NCBI GenBank assembly: GCA_017444045.1 | Contig: JAFSXO010000124.1 | Coordinates: forward strand, 1 to 13,330 | Length of the DNA: 13,330 nucleotides | Direction: 5' to 3' | DNA from: a bacterium | Lineage (GTDB): Bacteria; Vulcanimicrobiota; Xenobia; Xenobiales; Xenobiaceae | In this document: piece after piece, positions 5,843 through 12,613 of the stretch | Layout of the letters: the number at the start of each line of letters is the position of its first letter | How positions within the stretch are numbered: the stretch's first letter is position 1 | Program-made: the position numbers and the translations under genes | The notes under the pieces: model-generated | Databases searched by the model: none | The model's input: the letters and a program-made list of their open reading frames with translations, nothing else | Told to the model about the DNA's origin: nothing

Positions 5843-8053
5843 ATGTACGATATTGAATCTGCCTTTGAACGGCAAATACTCGCATCTTCCACCGTTCGTC
5901 CTATCGTTGTTTTTACCGAAGCTACCGATCCGCGGATATTGGAAGCGCTCGTCCCTCTGGTTCGCTTTGTGCGCCCGGTGCTTCTCGCCTCAGAAGAAGA
6001 TGTGCGCGCCGCGCTGTCTCGCGAGCTGTCTGGCATTAGCAGCGATCGGCTGGAATTTGCGCTAGGCGACTGCGCTTTTGTGGATCCGGCCAAGTCTTCG
6101 GAGCTTGTGCAAAAATTTGCCGCAGAATATGCCAAGTTACCTTCGGTTCAGAAACGTAATTTAACCTCAGAGCAGCTGCTGGCCGAAGTATCTTCGCCTG
6201 GGCTGTTCGGTATTTTGGCGGTTAGCCTTGGCCATGCCGATATTGTCGTGGGCGGGGCGGCGCTGTCTCCGCGCCAGTATTACCGGCCGATGATCGATCT
6301 TTTGAAAGTCGATGATTTCTGCTGTGAAACCGGTATTTTCGTGCTTCCCGATACCCATACGCCGGACTGCTATCCTCACAATATCGTGGCCTTCGGCGAT
6401 GTTGGGGTCAATGCGGAGCTAACTCCCGAGCTTCTGGCCAAGATCGCTGTCAGCACCTGTGTTGTAGCCCGCGAGATCATTCCTAATGATTTGGTGGAAA
6501 CCATACGCGGCGTCCTGGTCTCCTATTCTCACAACGGTGCCGACGATGAGCCTTCTCCCGAGCTGGTTAACAAGGCCAGCACCTTGGCGGCGGAGATTGC
6601 CAGCGAGCGCAGCCAGTCGGAGGATATTTATAAGTCCATAGCGCTGAAGGGCGCGGTGAAGGCCAGCGTAGCCCTCTCGGCTCGGGCCGCTGTATACCAT
6701 AGCCAGGACGGAGCTAGCTGGGATGGGGCGCCCTCTGTAATTATTTGCCCCAATTTGGAAATGGGCAACATGCTGTATTATCTGTATGCTTACAGCTATC
6801 CCGATTCCAAACACTTTACGGTCATGTACGGCTTGGACAGCCGCGGCGTAAGCTTAGCGAGCGACTGCACGTCCGAGGATGTGCGCCTGGCGGTAAAAGC
6901 CACGCTGCTGCGGCGTCTGCAGCACAGCTCAGGAGCGTCTGTCGCCAGCGAAACCTTCTTTAAGCGGCCGTTAGTTTTAGTCATTAATCCCGGCTCAACG
7001 ACCACCAAGATCAGCGTCTACCGCGGCGAGGATGAGCTGTTTGTTAAGGAAATTCCCCACCTGCCGGCCGATCTGGCTCCCTTTGCGGGCAAGCCGGTAT
7101 CGACGCAGTTCAATTTCCGCAAAGAGATGATCATGATCAGCCTCAGGGAGAATGGCATTGACCCTGGAGAGATCGTGGCCATCGCAGGACGCGGCGGTCT
7201 GACCGCTCCCATTCCCCACGGTACGTATCTGGTCAACAAGAGGATGAACGACGAGCTGCTGGAAGCCAAGCATGGCGATCACGCCTGCAATCTGGGAGCG
7301 ATTATCGGTTACGCGATGTCTCAGGATTTGGGCATCCCCGCCTACATCGTCGACCCGGGCATTGTCGATGAGATGGAAATGCGCGCCCGTCTGACGGGCA
7401 TTAAGGAAATGCCGCGCCGCACCGTATGGCACGCGCTGAATCAGCTGGCCGTGGCGCGCCGCTACGCGTCCGACAACGAGACGCTTTACGATAAGCTTAA
7501 TCTGATCGTTTGCCACATGGGCGGCGGCGTATCCTATGCTGCTCATTATCATGGGCGCACCGTCGATGCCAACAACGCTTTAGAGGGGGAGGGGCCTTTC
7601 TCGCCGGAGCGGGCTGGTACGCTGCCCAGGGGGCCACTGATCGATCTGTGCTTCAGCGGCAAGTATACCCATGCCGAGATGAAACGCCTTATCCGCGGCG
7701 CGGGCGGTATGATCAGCTATGTCGGCACCTCTAACTTTAAAGAGATCGAGGATCGCATGCAGGCCGGCGAAGAGGAATTTGTGACCATCTTTGAGGCTTT
7801 CTCCTATCAGGTGGCCAAGGCTATCGCTTCGCTGATCCCCGCGTTTAACGGTGAGCCCATCGATCAGATAATTCTGACGGGAGGAATGGCGCGCAGCAAA
7901 TGCCTCATCAGCAAGATCAGTCACTATCTGTCCTGGCTGAATGTGGGGGTTACGGTGTATCCTGGCGAGCACGAGATGAAAGCGCTGGCTACCGGTGTGC
8001 TGCGGGTGCTGTACGGCAGAGAAAAGGCTCTGCAGTATCCTCCTGAGGTCTAA
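5843..8053 (+). CDS. Fusion protein: phosphotransacylase (PTA/PTB-fold) domain plus butyrate kinase
   Basis: The product has 736 residues. Residues 1-365 are a PTA/PTB-fold domain. It opens RPIVVFTEATDPRILEAL, then has GILAVSLGHADIVVGGAA with YYRPMIDLL (the Pta 'G-D-A-D-x-x-V-S-G' region), VAFGDVGVNAELTPELLAKIA and PNLEMGN (303-309). Residues 376-736 are a complete butyrate kinase of the ASKHA fold. They show INPGSTTTKISVY (381-393), GRGGLTAPIPHGTY (449-462), HACNLGAIIGYA, IVDPGIVDEME (502-512), HALNQLAVARRYA, HMGGGVS (558-564), NNALEGEGPFSPERAG (577-592) and LTGGMARSK (678-686). Buk makes ATP and butyrate (or branched acids) from acyl-phosphate. In the PTA part the usual D/E-G-P-L-x-x-D substrate-site motif reads IYKSIALKGAV, so catalysis there is doubtful. 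I start at 5843 (purine-rich AAAGAG about 7 nt upstream, first residue of homologous sequence), although the frame is open from 5642. A separate Ptb follows 68 nt later. Confidence 0.93.
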   Translation: MYDIESAFERQILASSTVRPIVVFTEATDPRILEALVPLVRFVRPVLLASEEDVRAALSRELSGISSDRLEFALGDCAFVDPAKSSELVQKFAAEYAKLPSVQKRNLTSEQLLAEVSSPGLFGILAVSLGHADIVVGGAALSPRQYYRPMIDLLKVDDFCCETGIFVLPDTHTPDCYPHNIVAFGDVGVNAELTPELLAKIAVSTCVVAREIIPNDLVETIRGVLVSYSHNGADDEPSPELVNKASTLAAEIASERSQSEDIYKSIALKGAVKASVALSARAAVYHSQDGASWDGAPSVIICPNLEMGNMLYYLYAYSYPDSKHFTVMYGLDSRGVSLASDCTSEDVRLAVKATLLRRLQHSSGASVASETFFKRPLVLVINPGSTTTKISVYRGEDELFVKEIPHLPADLAPFAGKPVSTQFNFRKEMIMISLRENGIDPGEIVAIAGRGGLTAPIPHGTYLVNKRMNDELLEAKHGDHACNLGAIIGYAMSQDLGIPAYIVDPGIVDEMEMRARLTGIKEMPRRTVWHALNQLAVARRYASDNETLYDKLNLIVCHMGGGVSYAAHYHGRTVDANNALEGEGPFSPERAGTLPRGPLIDLCFSGKYTHAEMKRLIRGAGGMISYVGTSNFKEIEDRMQAGEEEFVTIFEAFSYQVAKAIASLIPAFNGEPIDQIILTGGMARSKCLISKISHYLSWLNVGVTVYPGEHEMKALATGVLRVLYGREKALQYPPEV

Positions 8054-8070
8054 GCCGTAGGCTTGTTTTT
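8052..8070 (+). terminator. Small hairpin plus T-run after the fusion gene (weak terminator or attenuator)
   Basis: AAGCC (8052-8056) pairs with GGCTT (8060-8064) around GTA and is followed by G and TTTTT at 8066-8070. It overlaps the stop codon. With only 5 bp of stem it is probably leaky. It could lower expression of the downstream ptb gene relative to the fusion. Confidence 0.3.
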
Positions 8071-8121
8071 GCTGTTGTTTGCAGATTATTTTAATTATAT
8101 TGGCACGAAAGGGATAGACAG

Positions 8122-9042
8122 ATGGAACAGATTCGCTCTTTTGATCAGCTTTTGCAGGAAATGCAGACGGCTCCTTCACGGCGGGTGGCGGTAGCGGCTG
8201 GCCACGATCCTCACACCTTGCAGGCCGCGGCTATGGCCGCAGAAAAGCAGATCGCTGACATAACCCTTGTAGGCAACAAAGAGCGCATTGAACAGCTCTG
8301 CACCGAACTGTCTATTAACGAGAGCCTATTCCATATCGTAGACGAGCGCAATGATATGGAGGCTGGCGCCAAAGCACGGGAGATGGTGCTTAATAAAACT
8401 GCCGATGTGCTGATGAAGGGCATTCTGAGCACCGACAATTATATGCGCCTTATTCTGGATAAGGAAAAAGGACTTCTGCCGGCTGGCGCTGTGCTTTCTC
8501 ACGTTACGGTTATGGAGATCCCCGAATACGTGCGCACGCACAATAAGCTGCTGTTTGTCACCGATGTTGCTATCATTCCCGCGCCTGATCTGGCGGCCAA
8601 GATTAAGATGGTCAAATACGCGGTGGGCGTGGCCCAGAGCTTTGGCGTGGCTGAGCCGAAGGTCGCCATGCTTTCGTTCTCGGAAAAGGTTATGCCCAAG
8701 AATGTGTCCTCGACTGACGCCTGCGTCATCTCCAAGATGGGCGAGCGCGGACAGCTGGGCAAGTGCATCGTTGAGGGGCCTTTGGCTCTGGATGTGGCTA
8801 TCTCTGAGGAAGACTGCAGAATCAAAGGGCTGAAGAGCAGCATAAACGGCGATGCCGATGTCCTGGTATTCCACTGCCTCGAGGCCTCCAATTCCTTCTA
8901 TAAAGCCTGCACTCACTTCGGCCACACCCTGCTGGCCGGCTGCGTAGTAGGCGCCAAAGCTCCCTGCATTCTGACCAGCCGCGCCGATTCCGAGAAGGCT
9001 AAGCTGTGCGCTATCGCTCTGGGCTGCCGTCAGTGCCGCTAG
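8122..9042 (+). CDS. ptb: Phosphate butyryltransferase (phosphotransbutyrylase)
   Basis: The 306-residue protein has the usual Ptb length. It transfers butyryl (or branched acyl) groups from CoA to phosphate, feeding butyrate kinase. Family features are VLMKGILSTDNYMRLILDKEKGL (split around residues 93-115), LPAGAVLSHVTVMEIP, LLFVTDVAIIPAPDL, SKMGERGQLGKCIVEGPLALDVAIS (about 208-232) and GAKAPCILTSRADSEKAKL near the C-terminus. One conserved stretch is altered. The typical V-P-D/N-I-E-A-G-N reads FHCLEASN here, replacing Pro, the Asp/Asn and Gly, so activity or partner use may differ from canonical Ptb. AAAGGGA precedes ATG 8122 by about 7 nt. It is 68 nt after the PTA-Buk fusion and 4 nt before the GDP-sugar reductase gene, so all three are probably one operon. 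Confidence 0.92.
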   Translation: MEQIRSFDQLLQEMQTAPSRRVAVAAGHDPHTLQAAAMAAEKQIADITLVGNKERIEQLCTELSINESLFHIVDERNDMEAGAKAREMVLNKTADVLMKGILSTDNYMRLILDKEKGLLPAGAVLSHVTVMEIPEYVRTHNKLLFVTDVAIIPAPDLAAKIKMVKYAVGVAQSFGVAEPKVAMLSFSEKVMPKNVSSTDACVISKMGERGQLGKCIVEGPLALDVAISEEDCRIKGLKSSINGDADVLVFHCLEASNSFYKACTHFGHTLLAGCVVGAKAPCILTSRADSEKAKLCAIALGCRQCR

Positions 9043-9046
9043 CTTT

Positions 9047-10024
9047 ATGCCCCCTGTCGTACTGATTACGGGAACAGCGGGGTTTGCCGGCTCGCATCTG
9101 GCTGAGCTGTGCCTGGCGCAGGGCTGCGAAGTGCATGGCACTTATCGCAGCTCTGGCCGCTTAGACAACATCGCGGATTTTGCCGAAAGGCTGCATCTGC
9201 ACGAATGCGATCTGCGCGAGGCCGAAGCTGTGCGCACCCTTACCGAAGCGGTGCGGCCGCAGCTGGTGTTTCATCTGGCCGCTCAGGCCAGCGTGGTATG
9301 CTCCTGGCAGGACCCGGCGGGAACGATAAGCGGCAACACGGCCTGCGAAACCAATCTTTTGGACGCCCTGCGGGACAGGCCGGTGCGCATTCACGTGGCC
9401 TGCTCCTCCGAGGAGTACAGCGGCGCCGACGGCCTTGGCCTTCTTACAGAGACTGCCCCTCTGCATCCGCGCACTCCCTACGGCATCAGCAAGCTGGCAC
9501 AGGATCTGCTGGCCGAGCAGTATGCCAAGGCTTACGGCATGTATATCGTGCGCACGAGGGCTTTTAACCATACCGGCCCGCGTTTAGGCGCGCCCTATGC
9601 TATGTCCGCTTTTGCCCGCCAGATAGCGCTGATAGAGTGCGGCGTCCAGGAGCCGGTGCTGCGGGTGGGCAATCTCAGCGCCAGGCGCAATTACACCGAT
9701 GTACGCGATATCGTGCGGGGGTACTGGCTGGCCCTGCAGGGCGGGTGTCCTCCCGGAAGCGTGTATAATCTGTGCGGCTCGGCGTGCCGCTCTATAGGCG
9801 AGCTGCTGAATATTCTGCTTTCGTTCAGCAGGGTGTCTATTGAGGTGCAGATAGATCCCGAGCGCCTGCGGCCCTCTGATGTGCCCTGCTTTGACGGCGA
9901 TGGCCGGCAGTTTAGCCAGGCTACGGGCTGGAAGCCTGAGATCACTTTGGAGCAGTCGCTTGCCGACCTGCTCGGCTACTGGCGCATTCGGGTGAAGCAC
10001 GAGCAAGGCAACGGCTGCTGCTAG
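9047..10024 (+). CDS. NAD(P)-dependent epimerase/dehydratase, GDP-6-deoxy-4-ketohexose reductase (RMD/GMD-like)
   Basis: The 325-residue extended short-chain dehydrogenase has a Rossmann motif TGTAGFAGSHL (GxxGxxG at 9-15), DL at 55-56, HLAAQASV (76-83), SSEEY (120-124) and the catalytic YGISK (Tyr145, Lys149). It continues TRAFNHTGPR, RVGNLSARRNYTDVRD and, near the C-terminus, RPSDVPCFDGD and TGWKPEITLEQSLADLL. These are characteristic of the GDP-mannose 4,6-dehydratase / GDP-4-keto-6-deoxymannose reductase group (GDP-rhamnose or deoxysugar synthesis). The RPSDVP segment favours the reductase side. Substrate is inferred. It starts 4 nt after ptb without a clear Shine-Dalgarno sequence, so translational coupling is likely. 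No other nucleotide-sugar gene is in the window, making this association with acyl-phosphate genes unusual. The protein ends GNGCC. Confidence 0.88.
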   Translation: MPPVVLITGTAGFAGSHLAELCLAQGCEVHGTYRSSGRLDNIADFAERLHLHECDLREAEAVRTLTEAVRPQLVFHLAAQASVVCSWQDPAGTISGNTACETNLLDALRDRPVRIHVACSSEEYSGADGLGLLTETAPLHPRTPYGISKLAQDLLAEQYAKAYGMYIVRTRAFNHTGPRLGAPYAMSAFARQIALIECGVQEPVLRVGNLSARRNYTDVRDIVRGYWLALQGGCPPGSVYNLCGSACRSIGELLNILLSFSRVSIEVQIDPERLRPSDVPCFDGDGRQFSQATGWKPEITLEQSLADLLGYWRIRVKHEQGNGCC

Positions 10025-10097
10025 TAAGTGTTCTGAGCTGAGATCCAGTATTATAAGCTTAGCTTCTGCTTTGCCTTGATTGGCGGCTGCTTTCCGA

Positions 10098-10125
10098 TTG
10101 TCAGGCGCATAGCGGGTATTATATT
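10098..10125 (+). promoter_or_regulatory. Candidate sigma70-type promoter for the MFS gene
   Basis: TTGTCA at 10098-10103 (5 of 6 to TTGACA) is followed after 16 bp by TATATT at 10120-10125 (5 of 6 to TATAAT). The predicted start site would be close to 10132, giving a very short leader before ATG 10149 with AGGA at 10133-10136. The short leader lowers confidence. Confidence 0.4.
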
Positions 10126-10148
10126 TTTCGATAGGAATTCTTCACGGT

Positions 10149-11675
10149 ATGAGCACGGAAAACGATAAGCCCAACGGGGAACAGACAGCCCCAGAAGATG
10201 TCTGCAAGAGCGGTGCCGATGCGGAGAATGCCGTTTGCTTAAGTCAGGCCGATGCGAGCGCTTCAGCTGGCGATGGCGCTGACAGCGTTAAGAATGAGAA
10301 AGCTGAGAAGGATGCCGAGGACCTTTCCCTCTGGGAATCGCTGAAGGTACTCTTTGGGGCTTCGCGCGCCTTCTGGATGGTGAATTTTGTCAGCTTCGGC
10401 GACGGCATCACCTATTTTGGCATACTTACGCTGCTTACGCTCTTCCTGGGCACGGATTTGGGCATGGGCGACAAGCTGGCTGGCTTGGCCGTGTCCACCT
10501 TTACTGGTTTGGTAACTCTGTTCGTGTTTGGCGGCGGCTATATCTCAGACTGGCTGGGGGTGCGCCGCGCGATCTTGGCCGCCCTGCTGGTGGCGGTTTT
10601 GGGCCGAGGCATGCTGGCGCTCAGTCCCAACCTGCCGGAATTGGGAGTGTATGCGGCGTGGATGGCCATCATCCTGATGGCTATGAGCTCTGGCGTTCTG
10701 GAGCCCGCGCTGTATTCTGGAGTTAAAGAGTTTACCGATCCGCGCACCGCCTCTATCGGCTACGGCATTCTCTATGCCATTATGAATTTAGGCATTGTCG
10801 GGGCCAATTTTGTCAGTCCCTGCATACGCAGCGATGAGGTATTTCTCAGCCTGGGAAGCTGGCAGATTAATGGCTTGGGCTGGGGCATTCAGGGCGTCTT
10901 CGGGGTATGCGCGGCGATAACGCTGATCATGCTGGGACTGTGCCTGATACTGTTTACCAAAAAGGTGGAGGAGCGCGACCGTTATGTCAGTCCTGTGAAG
11001 TCGGAGGACGGTGAGGGCGAAGCCGACAAGAGCATGGGCTTTAAGGCCAAGATGAAGAAAATGCTCAGCCCGTTCGCCAACATGCGCTTTGTGTTTTTCA
11101 TCTTTATACTGCTGCCCGTGCGCACCCTGTTTGCCCACCAGTGGCTTACGCTGCCGACGTATGTCGAACGCTGCTATGCCCCCGAGGTATTCGCTAAGTT
11201 TGAATGGATAAGCGGCCTGAATCCGCTGATTATCGTGGTGTTTGTGCCTTTGGTCGCCGCGCTGACCCGCAAGGTTAAGGTAATCGACATGATGCTGGTA
11301 GGCACCACGGTTAGCGCCCTGACCACCTTTATTCTGGTGCCCGGCCCCAATCTTTCCATGCTGCTGCTCTACGTTACGCTGTTCTCGATCGGCGAGGCGC
11401 TGTGGTCGTCGCGCTTCCTGGAGTACGTATCCGGCCTGGCTCCGGTCGGGCAGGTCGGCGCTTATATGGGCTTGGCGGGTCTGCCGTGGTTCCTGGCCAA
11501 ATTTACGACCGGGCTGTATTCCGGCTTTATGCTGGAGAAGTTTATCCCCAAGGGCGGTGTGGCCCATTCGGAGCAGCTTTGGCTTATCTACGCTCTGATA
11601 GCGCTTATTACTCCTATAAGCCTGCTTCTGGCGCGCGGCTGGCTGCTGCAGAATGAGATGCACCCGCAGAAATAG
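10149..11675 (+). CDS. MFS transporter with acidic N-terminal tail (POT/PTR-like)
   Basis: The 508-residue protein has about 12 hydrophobic segments from residue 74 onward. The sequence GGGYISDWLGVRR (128-140) fits MFS motif A (G-x-x-x-D-x-x-G-x-R-R). The first helix region VSFGDGITYFGILTLLTLFL resembles the opening helix of proton-coupled oligopeptide transporters, but the family's ExxER motif is not present, so the substrate is unknown. Residues 1-60 are a hydrophilic, Asp/Glu/Ala-rich tail, absent from most MFS proteins. A charged central loop lies at about 277-308 (KKVEERDRY then ESDGEGEADK-like residues), typical of the 6+6 topology. AGGA is 12 nt before the ATG, longer than ideal. The gap after the reductase gene is about 125 nt with a candidate promoter, so it is probably a separate unit. 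Confidence 0.88.
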   Translation: MSTENDKPNGEQTAPEDVCKSGADAENAVCLSQADASASAGDGADSVKNEKAEKDAEDLSLWESLKVLFGASRAFWMVNFVSFGDGITYFGILTLLTLFLGTDLGMGDKLAGLAVSTFTGLVTLFVFGGGYISDWLGVRRAILAALLVAVLGRGMLALSPNLPELGVYAAWMAIILMAMSSGVLEPALYSGVKEFTDPRTASIGYGILYAIMNLGIVGANFVSPCIRSDEVFLSLGSWQINGLGWGIQGVFGVCAAITLIMLGLCLILFTKKVEERDRYVSPVKSEDGEGEADKSMGFKAKMKKMLSPFANMRFVFFIFILLPVRTLFAHQWLTLPTYVERCYAPEVFAKFEWISGLNPLIIVVFVPLVAALTRKVKVIDMMLVGTTVSALTTFILVPGPNLSMLLLYVTLFSIGEALWSSRFLEYVSGLAPVGQVGAYMGLAGLPWFLAKFTTGLYSGFMLEKFIPKGGVAHSEQLWLIYALIALITPISLLLARGWLLQNEMHPQK

Positions 11676-11854
11676 GTTCTCTCAGCGCGTACTTGGCCGG
11701 CGCCGGGCACATTCAGGTGTGGCTCAGCTGTATCAGTGCGGAAGCTAGCTTGGCGGTATTTGACGTTTGCCGCTCAATGGTGTTAACTTATACTTGTCTG
11801 AAAAAGCGTAGCTGCTGTGATTTAGGGCAGTTTGGATTCAGAAAGGAAGCTGAT
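11676..11854 (+). other. Intergenic region with candidate promoter only
   Basis: This stretch separates the MFS gene from the second exported-protein gene. Apart from a 10-bp palindrome CCGGCGCCGG (11697-11706) and the candidate promoter, nothing stands out. It lacks a hairpin plus T-run, so no terminator for the MFS gene is evident. Confidence 0.5.
11767..11794 (+). promoter_or_regulatory. Candidate promoter for the second exported protein
   Basis: TATACT at 11789-11794 matches the -10 consensus at 5 of 6. TTGCCG at 11767-11772 (4 of 6) lies 16 bp upstream. A better -35 match, TTGACG at 11760-11765, is too far (23 bp) for that -10. It is about 60 nt upstream of ATG 11855. Confidence 0.3.
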
Positions 11855-12451
11855 ATGAAGCGTTGGCATATTGTTCTGTGCTTATTGGCCTTGCTGGGGA
11901 GTCTGTGCGCCTATTCCCTGCAGGCGCAGGCCGCGGGCTTGCCCATGGATGCCAATACGCGCAAGGTTCGGGAGCGGGTCGCTTCTTTGGGAGAGGACTA
12001 TCCCGACTGGAAATCCGAGAGCCTGTTCAGCGTCAACAACCTGCATCTGCTCATGACCGGTTCTGAAATAGGCGAAGCGCTGGGTGAGGCTGGGCGCACC
12101 ATTGACGAGGGCTTCAATGTGTACGGTGACGACATCGTGGTGCGGATGCGCGATGGATTGGCTGTCAATATCTCGGTTACCGGAGGTATCGGCAGCTGGA
12201 AGCTGCACCGCGATAATGTGACCTATGCAGAAGTCGGAGACGCCAAGAATCAGGTGCTCAAGCGGCTGGGCAAGCCCTTTGCCCGCTATGTGCGCGAGGA
12301 TAAGCCCTGGGAGATCCTGCTTTACGCCGCGCGTACCTCTGATATCGGTCTGTTTATGATCAACGATCAGGTTGCCGGCTTTATGCTTACCGAGCCAGGT
12401 TTGCTCGGCTTTAGCCTGCAGTATAAGGGCTTTCAGATCGCTGATATCTGA
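11855..12451 (+). CDS. Exported protein of unknown function with two repeat-like modules
   Basis: The 198-residue product starts at ATG 11855 with AAAGGA, seven bases before it. The frame is open upstream to 11693, but that part lacks any Shine-Dalgarno sequence and is Cys-rich, so I exclude it. Residues 1-26 form a signal peptide (MKRWHIVLCLLALLGSLCA then AQA before Ala27) without a lipobox, predicting export. The mature part contains two similar halves, about 68-115 and 126-180. Each has an opening G-x-x-x-x-x-x-L-G pattern (GSEIGEALGEAGR; GDAKNQVLKRLGKP), then strands rich in Tyr/Val and a closing 'I-x-x-G' or 'V-A-G-F' turn. This resembles the layout of the exported protein encoded at 2882-3490. 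I do not recognise a named family. A candidate promoter lies just upstream. Confidence 0.8.
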   Translation: MKRWHIVLCLLALLGSLCAYSLQAQAAGLPMDANTRKVRERVASLGEDYPDWKSESLFSVNNLHLLMTGSEIGEALGEAGRTIDEGFNVYGDDIVVRMRDGLAVNISVTGGIGSWKLHRDNVTYAEVGDAKNQVLKRLGKPFARYVREDKPWEILLYAARTSDIGLFMINDQVAGFMLTEPGLLGFSLQYKGFQIADI

Positions 12452-12613
12452 ACTGAGCGAAGAGTTTCGGCACTGATGGTGCTGAACGGTGCTGACGCTG
12501 GCGCAGGCGTTAATATGCTCGCTAAACACTGTCTGAACAGCATTGCTAAAGTATGGCAGGTGAAGAAGTCGGTTTAGCTGCATTAAGCGGACAGAGGGTG
12601 CGTTGCGGTTAGA

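Noticed and set aside
6995..7552. Antisense open frame (185 codons) opposite the butyrate kinase domain
   Set aside because: It is the shadow of a strongly conserved kinase domain. No motif recognised.
8326..9141. Long antisense open frame (271 codons) opposite ptb
   Set aside because: It lies fully opposite a confidently identified gene and has His/Gln/Ala-rich composition typical of antisense shadows in GC-rich coding DNA.
10788..11663. Long antisense open frame (291 codons) opposite the MFS gene
   Set aside because: It overlaps the transporter completely. Its composition is Gln/His/Arg-rich with no recognisable domain, and there is no ribosome binding site.
11697..11706. CCGGCGCCGG palindrome
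   Set aside because: Short, GC-only, and likely by chance in this composition.
11693..11854. 54-codon upstream extension of the second exported protein
   Set aside because: No Shine-Dalgarno sequence, and it would bury the signal peptide internally. ATG 11855 with AAAGGA and a signal peptide directly following is clearly better.
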